The notes beneath the pieces are model-generated. The model did not search any database and was not told where the DNA came from. It worked only from the letters and a program-made list of their open reading frames with translations. A stretch of 64,000 bases of DNA from NCBI GenBank assembly GCA_035550515.1, contig DASZOZ010000032.1, positions 1 through 64,000 on the forward strand, in the 5' to 3' direction. Origin of the DNA: DATARH01 sp035550515 (GTDB lineage Bacteria; Pseudomonadota; Alphaproteobacteria; ATCC43930; CGMCC-115725). The position numbers were made by a program, and so were the translations under genes. This document shows, piece after piece, positions 52,127 through 61,291 of this stretch (position 1 is the first letter of the stretch; each line of letters opens with the position of its first letter).

Positions 52127-52155
52127 ATATATAGGCAAAGCCCCGCCGGAGGCAA
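52127..52155 (-). promoter_or_regulatory. Candidate sigma-70-type promoter for rimP-nusA
   Basis: Minus-strand TTGCCT (52155-52150) and TATATAT (52133-52127) are separated by 16 bases. Transcription would begin near 52120, so the leader of about 80 bases contains the intrinsic-terminator-like hairpin before rimP. Confidence 0.5.
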
Positions 52156-52222
52156 GGGTATCGGTGCTTCGGTCGGTCATGGCGAGGCGCTGCTGCGTCG
52201 CCGCTGCTCCGTGCAACGACGC

Positions 52223-52912
52223 TTACGATCGCGGCCGGCGCCGGAACCGCAGGAACGCCGGCCGCCGTCCGGCCTGGCGGGCTTTTTCTTCATAGCGCGT
52301 CGCCGGCCAGTCCTCGGGCCGTTCGCGCCAATCGGCGGGACGGCGCGCAGTCCAGACAAAGGCGGGATGCGCCGTGACGTGCTCCAGCATCCATGACAGG
52401 TAGCCCGGATCGTCCGTCGCGAGCCGCAGTTCGGCGCCGTCGGTCATGATCTCGGCGAGGCGGTCGAGGGTTGCCGGCGCGACCAGCCGGCGCTTGTGAT
52501 GCCGCGCCTTGGGCCACGGATCGGGAAACAGGATGAAGGCGCGGCCGACCGAGCGCGGCGCCAGCACCGCCAGCAGGGGGCGCGCGTCGTCGGGGTAGAC
52601 CCTGATGTTGCGAAGCCCGCGCCGTTCGACCTCGCCGAGCAGCTTGGCGACGCCGTTCTCGTACACCTCGGAGCCGATAAAGCCGATCTGTGGATACCGG
52701 GCCGCCTGTTCGGCAAGATGCTCGCCGCCACCGAACCCGATTTCCAGCCACACCTCGCGCGGCGGCGCGGCAAAGAGCATCGCCGAGTCGAGCCGGCCAT
52801 GCTCCGGCAGCGCAAACGACAGTTGCGGCAGCAGCATCGTCTGCCGCTCGCGCTGGCCGAGGCGCAGCGGCCGCCCGCGCCGCCGGCCATAGAATTGCTC
52901 GCGGCTTTCCAC
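52223..52912 (-). CDS. trmB: tRNA (guanine-N7)-methyltransferase
   Basis: About 229 residues. The SAM-binding EVWLEIGFGGGEHLAEQAAR, IGSEVYENGV, FPDPWPKARHHKRRLV and TDDPGYLSWMLEH are all TrmB marks. The start is unclear: GTG 52912 is my choice, as the longer frame to 52966 runs into a repeat element. The end of the gene is basic (RRPAFLRFRRRPRS). Confidence 0.92.
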   Translation of the reverse strand: MESREQFYGRRRGRPLRLGQRERQTMLLPQLSFALPEHGRLDSAMLFAAPPREVWLEIGFGGGEHLAEQAARYPQIGFIGSEVYENGVAKLLGEVERRGLRNIRVYPDDARPLLAVLAPRSVGRAFILFPDPWPKARHHKRRLVAPATLDRLAEIMTDGAELRLATDDPGYLSWMLEHVTAHPAFVWTARRPADWRERPEDWPATRYEEKARQAGRRPAFLRFRRRPRS

Positions 52913-52935
52913 CGATGGTGCACCAACCCAGGGTT

Positions 52936-53083
52936 CGTCATGCCCGGACTTGATCCGGGCATCCACGGACGCCCGGACCAGTTCGCGTGGATGGCCGGAT
53001 CAAGCCCGGCCCAGGGGACGTAGGTGGCCGGGTCAAGCCCGGCCCCGGGGACGTGGGTGGCCGGGTCAAGCCCGGCCATGACG
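52936..53083. repeat. Palindromic extragenic element with 33-bp tandem copies
   Basis: The outer arms CGTCATG (52936-52942) and CATGACG (53077-53083) enclose a CCCGGACTTGATCCGGG hairpin. Tandem units start GGCCGGATCAAGCCCGGCCC (52993-53025) and GGCCGGGTCAAGCCCGGCCC (53026-53058), with a third partial copy at 53059-53076. Each unit carries its own inverted repeat (GCCGGGTCAAGCCCGGC). It lies between trmB and metK, and looks like a dispersed ATGACG-bounded repeat that has expanded. Confidence 0.85.
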
Positions 53084-53128
53084 ATAATTCTTCTGCCAAC
53101 CCGGCGTCGCCGTGGCGGTCTTTTCCGA

Positions 53129-54289
53129 TCAGAACGCCCGGCGCAACGCGTCGGCAAGGTCGGTGCGTTCCCAGGAGAAGGCGCCGCCCGGCTCCGGCTC
53201 CCGGCCGAAATGGCCGTAGGACGAGGTCGGCGTGTAGATCGGCTTGTTGAGGTCGAGATGCGTGCGGATGCCGCGCGGCGACAAATCCATCAGCTCCTGG
53301 AGAATGTGCCCGAGCTTCGCCTCGTCCACCGCGGCCCCGGTATCGACATAAAACGACAGCGGCTTGGCGACGCCGATCGCATAAGCCACCTGGATCGTGC
53401 AATGGTCGGCGAGGCCGGCGGCGACGACGTTCTTCGCCAGATAGCGCGCGGCATACGCGGCCGAACGGTCGACCTTGGTCGGGTCCTTGCCGGAGAAGGC
53501 GCCGCCGCCATGCGGGGCATAGCCGCCATAAGTATCGACGATGATCTTGCGGCCGGTGACCCCGGCGTCGCCGTCCGGGCCGCCGATCACAAAGCGGCCG
53601 GTCGGGTTGACCAGAAAATTCTCCTCGTCGCACATCCACCCCGAGGGCAGCGCGTCGAGCACGAAGGGCCGGACGATCTCGCGCACGTCGCCTTGGTCGA
53701 CGCGCTCGGAATGCTGGATCGACACCACGACCTTGGTCGCGCGGATCGGCTGGCCGTTGACGTATTGCAGCGTCACCTGGCTTTTCGAATCGGGGCCCAG
53801 ATCGGGGGTCTTTCCGGCGTGCCGCGCCTTCGACAGCGCTTCCAGGATCTTGTGCGAATAATAGATCGGCGCCGGCATCAGCGAGGGGGTGTGGTTGCAG
53901 GCAAAGCCGAACATCATCCCCTGGTCGCCGGCGCCTTCGTCCTTGTTGCCGGACATGTCGACGCCCTGGGCGATATCGGCCGACTGGTTGTGGATGTAGC
54001 AGGCGACATCGGCGTGCTGCCAATGGAAGTTGTCCTGCTCGTAGCCGATCTCGCGGATCGCCTTGCGCGCGACCTCGATGAGCTGGTCGCCGCTGATCGA
54101 GGACGGGCCGCGAGTCTCGCCGGCCAGCACGACGCGGTTGGTCGTGACCAGCGTCTCGACCCCGCAGCGAGCCTGCGGTTCGAGCGTCAGATAAGTGTCG
54201 ACCACCGCGTCGGAAATGCGGTCGCAGATCTTGTCGGGATGGCCTTCGGACACCGACTCGCTGGTGAAAACAAAATCGCCTTTTCTCAA
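53129..54289 (-). CDS. metK: S-adenosylmethionine synthetase
   Basis: A 386-residue MetK. FTSESVSEGHPDKICDRISD, the GAGDQGMMFGFACNHTP loop, and GGGAFSGKDPTKVDRSAAY are signature sequences. The start appears to be TTG 54289 (MRKGDFVFTSESV) after GGGGGA. The leader was checked for SAM-II and SAM/SAH riboswitch-like structure; I could not recognise one. Confidence 0.97.
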   Translation of the reverse strand: MRKGDFVFTSESVSEGHPDKICDRISDAVVDTYLTLEPQARCGVETLVTTNRVVLAGETRGPSSISGDQLIEVARKAIREIGYEQDNFHWQHADVACYIHNQSADIAQGVDMSGNKDEGAGDQGMMFGFACNHTPSLMPAPIYYSHKILEALSKARHAGKTPDLGPDSKSQVTLQYVNGQPIRATKVVVSIQHSERVDQGDVREIVRPFVLDALPSGWMCDEENFLVNPTGRFVIGGPDGDAGVTGRKIIVDTYGGYAPHGGGAFSGKDPTKVDRSAAYAARYLAKNVVAAGLADHCTIQVAYAIGVAKPLSFYVDTGAAVDEAKLGHILQELMDLSPRGIRTHLDLNKPIYTPTSSYGHFGREPEPGGAFSWERTDLADALRRAF

Positions 54290-54424
54290 GACACAATCCC
54301 CCGTCTGCGCTGATCGCGGTGAGACGCCGCCGCCGAAGGCGTTGCCGGCCGAAGCGTTGTCGAATGTCAGCCCGCGGTCGTCAAGCGCGAACTTAACGCC
54401 GCGCTCTTAACGACGCCTTTAGCT

Positions 54425-54877
54425 TTAGGGTGTCTCGGCGGACGCGGCCAAAGATTTTGCCAGGTCGTACAGCCGGCGTCGCGTCGCGTTATCCTCGATG
54501 TTGTAGTAGGCCTCGACGAGTTCAAGCGTCTCGCGACGCCGCATCGGGTCGGAATCGAAACCCTCCTGCGGGCTCTCGGCGAAACCGGTCGGGATGGCCG
54601 GTGCGCGGACCGGGTCCGTCTCATCGTAAAAGAACGACACCGGCACGTCGAGCACGCGGCTGAGCTCCAGCAAGCGGCTGGCGCCGATACGGTTGGCGCC
54701 GCGCTCGTATTTCTGCACCTGCTGGAAGGTCAGGCCGATCGCTTCGCCGAGCTTTTCCTGGCTCAGCCCCAGCATGTTGCGCCTCAGCCGGACGCGCGAA
54801 CCGACATGCACGTCGATCGGGTTCGGCTTGTCCGCCTTGCGGCGGCCGGGTCGCCGCGCCGTTGTGGTCATCGCCAT
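54425..54877 (-). CDS. XRE-family helix-turn-helix regulator
   Basis: A 150-residue DNA-binding protein. A Cro/C1-type helix-turn-helix covers GSRVRLRRNMLGLSQEKLGE and AIGLTFQQVQKYERGANRIG. The C-terminus ends YNIEDNATRRRLYDLAKSLA, as in the conserved alphaproteobacterial family of about 130-150 residues located upstream of metK. Starts at ATG 54877 or 54871. Its regulon is unknown. Confidence 0.88.
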   Translation of the reverse strand: MAMTTTARRPGRRKADKPNPIDVHVGSRVRLRRNMLGLSQEKLGEAIGLTFQQVQKYERGANRIGASRLLELSRVLDVPVSFFYDETDPVRAPAIPTGFAESPQEGFDSDPMRRRETLELVEAYYNIEDNATRRRLYDLAKSLAASAETP

Positions 54878-54977
54878 GGGAAGGTGCGCTCGCCTTGCGG
54901 GAAAGGCGGGCTTGATAAAGCATACGGTTGTATGTGGTCAACCGCACTTTACAGGCGGTCGTATGTTGCCGACGGCG

Positions 54978-56567
54978 CTATCGTGTGGGCCGCGGCACCG
55001 CGGGGATCACCGCGGCGGCGGCAACCAGGCCGAGCATCGCCAGGAAAATCCAATCGTCCAAATAGCCGTAGGGCGTCGCCCTCCCGGCGGCGGGCAGCGC
55101 GATATCGGCATAACCCACCGCGTCGAGATGCGTATGCGCCAGCACGCGGCCGGTCGCGTCGACGACGCCGGTGATCCCGTTATTGGCGACCCGCACGAGC
55201 GGCAGGCCCTCCTCGACACTGCGGACCCGCGCCATCGCGAAATGCTGATAGGGCCCCGCCGACCGTCCGTACCAGGCATCGTTCGACACGTTCAAAATCC
55301 ATTTCGGCCGGTCGGTCTCGTCGACGATCGCGCCGGGAAAGATCGCCTCGTAGCAGATCAGCGGCGCGAAAGAGGGGAGGCGGGCGAGGCTCAGGGTGCG
55401 CGGCCCCGGTCCGGCGCTGAGATCGATGGCGCCGGGCGTCAGTTTTTGAAACGGCAGGATGTCCTTCAACGGCATGTATTCGCCGAACGGTACGAGGTGG
55501 GCCTTGTCATAGCGCCCGATGATCTTGCTCGACGCATCGACGACGTCGATGCTGTTCCACACTTCCGCCAGCGGCCCCGACAGCGGCGCGCCGCGCAGCG
55601 CGCCGGTGACGACGTAGCCTCCCGGCGGCGCCGCCGCGGCGATCGCGGCGCGATGCGCCTCGTCGCGTTCGAGGAAGAACGTCGCCGCCGCCTCGGGCCA
55701 GATCACCGCGGCAAGCTTGTGCTCGGACGCGGCGGTGCTGAGTTCGGTGAGGCGGCGGAAATTCTCTTCCGCCACCGCCGGATCCCACTTCGCCGATTCC
55801 GCGACGGCTGGCTGCACCAGCCTCAGCCATACGCCGGTCTCGGCGGTCGGGGCGGCACGCAGCCGCAGCGCGCCGGCGGCGGCCGGTCCGAGGACGAGCA
55901 CCGCCGCGAGGGCCGCGGGCAGGGCGCGCCGCCAGAGGGTGATCGGCGCGAGCGACGGTATCCCGAGCAGCGCCAGCAGCGAAGCCGCCAGCACGGTGAT
56001 CAAACCGAGCCCGTAAATGCCGAAGACCGCCGTGCTCTGCAGCACCGCCAGCGCGCCGGGGAACCCGCCGGCCCAGACGTAGCCGATGAGGTTCCACGGG
56101 AAACCGGTCAGCAGATGGCCGCGCAGCCATTCCGCCGCGCTCCAGGCGACCGCGAACAGGCAGGCCGCGGCGATCGGCGGCAGTTTGAGGCGTTGCTTCA
56201 CCAGCGCCGCCGCATAGAGACAGACCGCGACAAAGACCGCCAGCACGAGCGGTATGCCCAGCACCGCAAACGGCAGCGCCCACCAGTAGCGTCCGATATC
56301 GACAAACAGCGCCGCGGCGATCCAGTACAGCCCCGCGGTGAAATGGCCGAGCGCGAAAACATAGGCGAGCCGGCCGGAGGCGGCGGGGGTCGCACTGCCG
56401 TCGTCAAGCCACAGATAGAGCGGAAAGACGACAAAGACGATCGGCGTCAGGTCGACCGGCGGCAGCGCCGCGGCGAGCAGCGCGCCGAGCAGAAACGCCA
56501 GCCCGTAGCGCCGCCAGCCCTCTTGCGCCGCCAGTTCCTGCGCCACGCGGCACAGCGGCGTGGTCAT
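54978..56567 (-). CDS. lnt: Apolipoprotein N-acyltransferase
   Basis: A 529-residue integral inner-membrane enzyme adding the third acyl chain to lipoproteins. There are about seven N-terminal membrane segments (starting YGLAFLLGALLAAALPPVDL), then a nitrilase domain with catalytic Glu in IWPEAAATFFLERD, Lys in DKAHLVPFGEYMP and Cys in PLICYEAIFPG. The C-terminus is another membrane segment. ATG 56567 is 34 bases after corC. Confidence 0.94.
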   Translation of the reverse strand: MTTPLCRVAQELAAQEGWRRYGLAFLLGALLAAALPPVDLTPIVFVVFPLYLWLDDGSATPAASGRLAYVFALGHFTAGLYWIAAALFVDIGRYWWALPFAVLGIPLVLAVFVAVCLYAAALVKQRLKLPPIAAACLFAVAWSAAEWLRGHLLTGFPWNLIGYVWAGGFPGALAVLQSTAVFGIYGLGLITVLAASLLALLGIPSLAPITLWRRALPAALAAVLVLGPAAAGALRLRAAPTAETGVWLRLVQPAVAESAKWDPAVAEENFRRLTELSTAASEHKLAAVIWPEAAATFFLERDEAHRAAIAAAAPPGGYVVTGALRGAPLSGPLAEVWNSIDVVDASSKIIGRYDKAHLVPFGEYMPLKDILPFQKLTPGAIDLSAGPGPRTLSLARLPSFAPLICYEAIFPGAIVDETDRPKWILNVSNDAWYGRSAGPYQHFAMARVRSVEEGLPLVRVANNGITGVVDATGRVLAHTHLDAVGYADIALPAAGRATPYGYLDDWIFLAMLGLVAAAAVIPAVPRPTR

Positions 56568-56601
56568 CCGGGCGCCCGGCGGGGCGCGCAGCAGCGTCGT
56601 C

Positions 56602-57519
56602 TCAGGCACGCGCGAGGCCCTTGCCGTCGCCGCCGCCGGCGACCGGCAGCCCGCGCACCCGCAGGCGCTTGATGCGCCGCGGGTCGGCGTCGAGCACCTC
56701 GAATTCGAGCCCGACCGGATGCGGGATGACCTCGCCGCGGCGCGGCACGCGGCCGGCAAGGGTAAACACCAGGCCGCCGAGCGTGTCGACCTCCTCGTGG
56801 TCGCCGTTATGGCGCAGCGGCAACCCGTGCTGTTCCTCGAAGGTCTCGATCGGCAGCCGTGCATCGGCGATGACGCTGCCGTCGGGGCGTTCGACCGAGC
56901 TGGGCGTGTCGTCGACATCGTGCTCGTCTTCGATGTCGCCGACGATTTCCTCGATCACGTCCTCGATCGTCGCCAGCCCGTCGATCCCGCCGAACTCGTC
57001 GACCACCATCGCGATATGCGTGCGCGATTGTCGCATCTGCACCAGCAGGTCGAAGACCGGCAGCGACGGGGCGACGAACAGCACCTTGCGCAGCACCGAG
57101 GCGAGCTTGGCCGGGCGGCGGTTGGCGACCGGGGCCAGCACGTCCTTGACGTGGACAAAGCCGATCACGTCGTCGAGCGTCTCGCGATACACCGGGACGC
57201 GTGAGTGGCCGTGCTCGATCAGCAGCTTGATGAGCTCGCTGAACGGCTGCTCGCTGTCGAAGGCGATGATGTCGACGCGCGGCACCATGACATCGAAGGC
57301 GGTACGGTCGTGCACCTTGAGCACATTGCCGATCAGCACACGCTCCTGCGCGGTGATCGGGCTTTCCTCGTCTTCGGGGCTCGGCGCGGTGAGCATCGCG
57401 TCGATCGCCTCGCGCGTCTCGCGGGTCCGCCAGAGCTGGCGCACGAGCTGGCGCAGGCGGCCGATGGAACCGTGGTGTTCGGGCTGGCCGTCGGTACTTG
57501 GCGGCTCGGTGTCGCTCAT
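56602..57519 (-). CDS. CorC/HlyC-type protein with CBS pair
   Basis: A 305-residue cytoplasmic protein. Two CBS domains (MVPRVDIIAFDSEQPFSELI; RQSRTHIAMVVDEFGGIDGL) are followed by a CorC_HlyC transporter-associated domain (TLGGLVFTLAGRVPRRGEVI). Such proteins are linked to magnesium/cobalt efflux and membrane integrity. No N-terminal DUF21 membrane domain is present. It is next to ybeY as in E. coli. Confidence 0.9.
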   Translation of the reverse strand: MSDTEPPSTDGQPEHHGSIGRLRQLVRQLWRTRETREAIDAMLTAPSPEDEESPITAQERVLIGNVLKVHDRTAFDVMVPRVDIIAFDSEQPFSELIKLLIEHGHSRVPVYRETLDDVIGFVHVKDVLAPVANRRPAKLASVLRKVLFVAPSLPVFDLLVQMRQSRTHIAMVVDEFGGIDGLATIEDVIEEIVGDIEDEHDVDDTPSSVERPDGSVIADARLPIETFEEQHGLPLRHNGDHEEVDTLGGLVFTLAGRVPRRGEVIPHPVGLEFEVLDADPRRIKRLRVRGLPVAGGGDGKGLARA

Positions 57520-57543
57520 CGGATCGGTATTCCGGGTTTCATG

Positions 57544-58041
57544 TCAGATAGTGTCGCGGTAGGGGTTCGGCACCCCCATTTCGGCCAGTATCGCGATTTC
57601 ACGCGCCTCCATGATCGCCGCCTCTGCGGCATTTTCATGGTCGTGGCCGAGCAGGTGCAGCGCGCCGTGCACCACCAGGTGCCGCAGATGGTCGGCAAGC
57701 GGCTTTTCCTGCTCGCCCGCTTCGCGGTGCACGGTCTCGAACGCCAGCACCACGTCGCCGAGCAGCAGCGGCGCGCCGTCCGGTACGGGGATTGACGGAT
57801 CCGCCGCCGGAAAGGCCAGCACATTGGTCGGCGCGTCCTTGCCGCGCCAGGTCTGGTTGAGCGCGCGCTGCTCGGCATCGTCGGTCAGCGTGACGTCGAC
57901 GACCGCCGGGGGCGGCGCGCCGCCTTGCCGCAGCGCGGCTTGCGCCGCGCCTTCCGCCAGCGCCGCGGCGTCGGGCAGCGCCTGGACCCAGCCGGACGCG
58001 GAGACGACGACGTTGACGGTCGGCGCGCCGGCGAGCGTCAT
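57544..58041 (-). CDS. ybeY: Endoribonuclease YbeY
   Basis: A 165-residue zinc endoribonuclease for rRNA maturation and quality control. The metal motif is VVHGALHLLGHDHE (three His). TWRGKDAPTNVLAFPA and GDVVLAFETVHREAGEQEK are also conserved. Its ATG overlaps the phoH stop by four bases. Confidence 0.95.
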   Translation of the reverse strand: MTLAGAPTVNVVVSASGWVQALPDAAALAEGAAQAALRQGGAPPPAVVDVTLTDDAEQRALNQTWRGKDAPTNVLAFPAADPSIPVPDGAPLLLGDVVLAFETVHREAGEQEKPLADHLRHLVVHGALHLLGHDHENAAEAAIMEAREIAILAEMGVPNPYRDTI

Positions 58042-59012
58042 TGCTTGGCCCGGCGGTCGCGCGCGTCGTAGGCGCCGACGATCTTCGCCACCAGCGGATG
58101 CCGCACCACGTCCTTCTCGCCGAAGCGCACGACCGACAAGCCCTCGACCCCGTCGATCGCATCGAGCGCATCGATCAGGCCCGATCTGGTTTGCGGCGGC
58201 AGGTCGACCTGTGTCGGGTCGCCGGTGACGACCATCCGCGACCCCTCGCCGAGGCGGGTGAGGAACATCTTCATCTGCATCGGCGTGGTGTTCTGCGCCT
58301 CGTCGAGGATCACGAAGGCGCGCGCCAAGGTGCGCCCGCGCATAAAGGCGAGCGGCGCGACCTCGATCTCGCCGGTGCCCATGCGCTTGGCGATCTGGTC
58401 GGCCGGCAGCATGTCGTTCAGCGCATCGAACAGCGGGCGCAGATACGGATCGACCTTCTCGCGCAGGTCGCCCGGAAGAAAGCCGAGCCGCTCGCCGGCC
58501 TCGACCGCCGGCCGCGACAGGATGATCCGCTCGACCCGTCCGGTCATCAGCAGGTCCACGGCCGCGGCGACCGCGAGATAGGTCTTGCCGGTGCCGGCCG
58601 GACCGAGCCCGAACACCAGCTCATGCTCGCGCATCGCCTTGATGTAGGCCGCCTGCGCGCCCGAACGCGCGGCGATGCGGCGCTTGCGGGTGCGGAACCC
58701 GGCTTCCTCGCGCCAGAAGCTGAGGTTCTTGTCGTCGCGCTCGGCCTGCGCGAAACGCAGCGCCGCGTCGATCGCCGCGATGTCGACCTCGTGCCCGTGC
58801 TTCAGCCGGTCGTAAAGGATGGTCAGCACCAGATGCGCGGTCTCGATCGCCGAGGCCGAGCCGGAGATGGCGATCTTGTTGCCGCGCGGCACCAGCTCGA
58901 CGCCGAGCTGGCGCTCGATATGGTTGAGGTGCAGGTCGCGTTCGCCGTAGAGCTGCGGCACCAGCAGATTGTCGTCGAACTCCATGCCGAGATCGGGGGC
59001 GGCGATGCTCAT
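58038..59012 (-). CDS. phoH: PhoH-like ATPase
   Basis: A 324-residue PhoH family protein. The Walker A is GPAGTGKTYLAVAAAVDLLM, and VILDEAQNTTPMQMKMFLTR holds Walker B. A KH-like N-terminal part (LGVELVPRGNKIAISGSASA) precedes it. PhoH proteins are ATPases linked to RNA turnover. Overlaps miaB by four bases. Confidence 0.93.
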   Translation of the reverse strand: MSIAAPDLGMEFDDNLLVPQLYGERDLHLNHIERQLGVELVPRGNKIAISGSASAIETAHLVLTILYDRLKHGHEVDIAAIDAALRFAQAERDDKNLSFWREEAGFRTRKRRIAARSGAQAAYIKAMREHELVFGLGPAGTGKTYLAVAAAVDLLMTGRVERIILSRPAVEAGERLGFLPGDLREKVDPYLRPLFDALNDMLPADQIAKRMGTGEIEVAPLAFMRGRTLARAFVILDEAQNTTPMQMKMFLTRLGEGSRMVVTGDPTQVDLPPQTRSGLIDALDAIDGVEGLSVVRFGEKDVVRHPLVAKIVGAYDARDRRAKQ

Positions 59013-60391
59013 CGCGCCGCCTCATTGGGCGCCGCCTCATTGGGCGCCGCCTCGCCGCGCGTGCCGGCGATCCGTCCCGCCAGGCTGTTCGCACCGGCGC
59101 CGGTGATCTCGACCGGGAGGATTTTGCCGATCGCCTCCGGTGCGGCGTCGGCGTGCACCGCCTGGAGATACGGACTGCGGCCGACCAGTTGGCCGTCATG
59201 CCGCCCCGGCTTTTCGAACAGCACCGGCATCGCCATCCCGACCGCGGCGGTGTTGAAAGCGCGCTGCTGCTCATGCAGCAGCGCCTGCAGCGCGGCCAGC
59301 CGCTCGGCCTTGACCGGCTCGGGCAGCTGCTTCTCCAGCGCCGCCGGCGTGCCGGGGCGCGGCGAATATTTGAACGAGAAAGCCTGGGCGAACCCGATCT
59401 CGGCGACGAGGTCGAGGGTGGCGCGGAAGTCCAATTCGCTCTCTCCCGGATAGCCGACGATGAAGTCCGACGACAAGGCGAGGTCCGGCCGGGCCTCGCG
59501 CAATTTCCCGACGATGCGGCGATAGTCGTCCGCGGTGTGCCGCCGGTTCATTGCCGCCAGCACACGGTCCGCGCCGCTTTGCACCGGCAGGTGCAGGAAC
59601 GGCATCAGCCGGTCGATGTCGCGATGCGCCGCGATCAGCGCGTCGTCCATGTCGCGCGGGTGGGACGTCGTGTAGCGCAGCCGCTCCAGGCCCGGCACCA
59701 GCGCCAGCGCGCGCAGCAGGTCGGCCAGCCGCCAATCGCCGCCATCCGGCGCCTGCCCGTGATAGGCATTGACGTTCTGCCCGAGCAGGGTGATCTCGCG
59801 CGCTCCGCCGGCGACGAGGCGCTCGGCCTCGGCGATCACCTGCGCGCCCGGCCGCGAGAACTCGGCGCCGCGCGTGTAGGGCACGACGCAGAAGGTGCAG
59901 AACTTGTCGCAGCCTTCCTGGATCGACAGAAACGCCGTCACCCCGGAGGCGGACCGCTCCTGCGGCAGGTGATCGAATTTCGCTTCCGCCGGGAAGCTCG
60001 TGTCGAGCACGCCGCCGCCCTCGCGCGTCGCCCTGGCGACCAGCTCCGGCAGACGGTGATAGGTCTGCGGCCCGAACACCATGTCGACAAACGGCGCGCG
60101 CCGCATGATTTCGGCGCCCTCCGCCTGGGCGACGCAGCCGGCGACCGCGATCAGCATCCGTTCGCCCTGGCGCTCCTTGGCGTTTTTCAGCCGGCGGATG
60201 CCGCCGAGCTCGGAAAACACCTTCTCCGCCGCCTTCTCGCGGATGTGGCAGGTGTTGAGAATGACCAGATCGGCGCCGTCCGGCGTCTCGCTCGGCGTGT
60301 AACCGAGCGGCGCCACCAGCTCGGCCATGCGCGCCGAGTCATAGACGTTCATCTGGCAGCCGTAGGTCTTGATAAACAGACGCTTCGTCAT
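59009..60391 (-). CDS. miaB: tRNA-2-methylthio-N6-dimethylallyladenosine synthase
   Basis: A 460-residue radical SAM methylthiotransferase. UPF0004 domain with TYGCQMNVYDS, NTCHIREKAAEKVFS, AVAGCVAQAEG; radical SAM cluster CDKFCTFCVVPYTRG; and a C-terminal TRAM domain. The C-terminus has a small repeat EAAPNEAAPNEAAR, from a duplicated CTCATTGGGCGCCGC DNA segment. Start ATG 60391 overlaps the plsC stop by one base (TGATG). Confidence 0.96.
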   Translation of the reverse strand: MTKRLFIKTYGCQMNVYDSARMAELVAPLGYTPSETPDGADLVILNTCHIREKAAEKVFSELGGIRRLKNAKERQGERMLIAVAGCVAQAEGAEIMRRAPFVDMVFGPQTYHRLPELVARATREGGGVLDTSFPAEAKFDHLPQERSASGVTAFLSIQEGCDKFCTFCVVPYTRGAEFSRPGAQVIAEAERLVAGGAREITLLGQNVNAYHGQAPDGGDWRLADLLRALALVPGLERLRYTTSHPRDMDDALIAAHRDIDRLMPFLHLPVQSGADRVLAAMNRRHTADDYRRIVGKLREARPDLALSSDFIVGYPGESELDFRATLDLVAEIGFAQAFSFKYSPRPGTPAALEKQLPEPVKAERLAALQALLHEQQRAFNTAAVGMAMPVLFEKPGRHDGQLVGRSPYLQAVHADAAPEAIGKILPVEITGAGANSLAGRIAGTRGEAAPNEAAPNEAAR

Positions 60392-61248
60392 CAGCCGACT
60401 GCCGCCGCCGGAAGTTCATCGGGGATAACGGCGGGCGCCGCTCCGCTCGGCTGCGAGGCGGCGGCGGGCAGCGGCTCGCCGCGCCCGGCAAGGTGCCGGC
60501 TGACGCCGCTTTCGATCCGCCGCCGGCAATAGTCGGCCAAGGCCTTGCGCGACGGGAAGTCGGCGAGCGCGACCGGCGGGTGGAACTCCACGACCGCCTC
60601 GATCCGCCCGAGGCCAAGCAGGTGCCAGAGATGCGGCGCCAGGTCCATGTCGCCATACCACGCGAAAAACGGGCGCAGCGTCCGGCCGATCGGCAGCCCG
60701 TCGAGCCGGGTATAGGCCACCGACACCGGCTGCACCGTGACCGGCTCCTGCCGGTTGTAGACCACACTGAACAGCGCGCTCTTGAACGGCAACACGAAAG
60801 TGCCGTCGCCGCTGGTGCCTTCGGGGAACAGGATCAGCGCGTCGCCCGCCGCCAGCCGTTCGGCGATCGCGTCGCGTTGCCGCGCGGTGCTGCGCACCTG
60901 GCGATCGACAAACACCGAGCGCTGCAGCTTGGCGAGTTGGCCGAACAGCGGCCAGCCGGCGACCTCGCTCTTGGCGATGAAAGAGCCGGCGATCAGCGAG
61001 CCGAGCACAGTGATATCGGTATACGAGACGTGGTTCGCCGCAAACAGCACCGGCCGCGCCGCGACGGGTTCGCCCACCCGGCGGATGTCGAGACCGAGAA
61101 TGCGGCAGCATTGGCGATGGTAAAAGCGCGGGAACTCGGCCACCCAGCGGCGCTTCAACAGCAGGCCGATCGCCTGTACCGGCATCAGCGCGAGGGTCCA
61201 GGCGAGATACACCCCGATCCGCCGCAGGCGCAGAAACCGCGAACCCAT
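60391..61248 (-). CDS. 1-acyl-glycerol-3-phosphate acyltransferase-like (PlsC/OlsA)
   Basis: A 285-residue membrane-associated acyltransferase. The catalytic H-x4-D is ANHVSYTDITVLG, with FIAKSEVAGWPLFG, LFPEGTSGDGTFVLPFKS and a hydrophobic N-terminal segment. It is directly downstream of an OlsB-like gene, so it may acylate lyso-ornithine lipid (OlsA) rather than lysophosphatidate. The start is uncertain: ATG 61248, TTG 61266 or TTG 61281. Confidence 0.85.
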   Translation of the reverse strand: MGSRFLRLRRIGVYLAWTLALMPVQAIGLLLKRRWVAEFPRFYHRQCCRILGLDIRRVGEPVAARPVLFAANHVSYTDITVLGSLIAGSFIAKSEVAGWPLFGQLAKLQRSVFVDRQVRSTARQRDAIAERLAAGDALILFPEGTSGDGTFVLPFKSALFSVVYNRQEPVTVQPVSVAYTRLDGLPIGRTLRPFFAWYGDMDLAPHLWHLLGLGRIEAVVEFHPPVALADFPSRKALADYCRRRIESGVSRHLAGRGEPLPAAASQPSGAAPAVIPDELPAAAVG

Positions 61249-61291
61249 ACGCTCCGGCTTGCTCAATGGCCCTTTATCCAACTGTCTTCGC

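Noticed and set aside
52091..52222. An initiator tRNA gene ahead of rimP, as in E. coli metY-rimP
   Set aside because: No cloverleaf, T-loop GTTCRANNC or CCA-type end could be found; the region is better explained as promoter and leader.
52993..53076. CRISPR array, because of 33-bp repeats
   Set aside because: The copies are directly adjacent without unique spacers; it is a tandem expansion in a palindromic repeat.
54290..54424. SAM riboswitch (SAM-II or SAM/SAH type) in the metK leader
   Set aside because: Hairpins are present, but I could not see the conserved core or pseudoknot of a known class.
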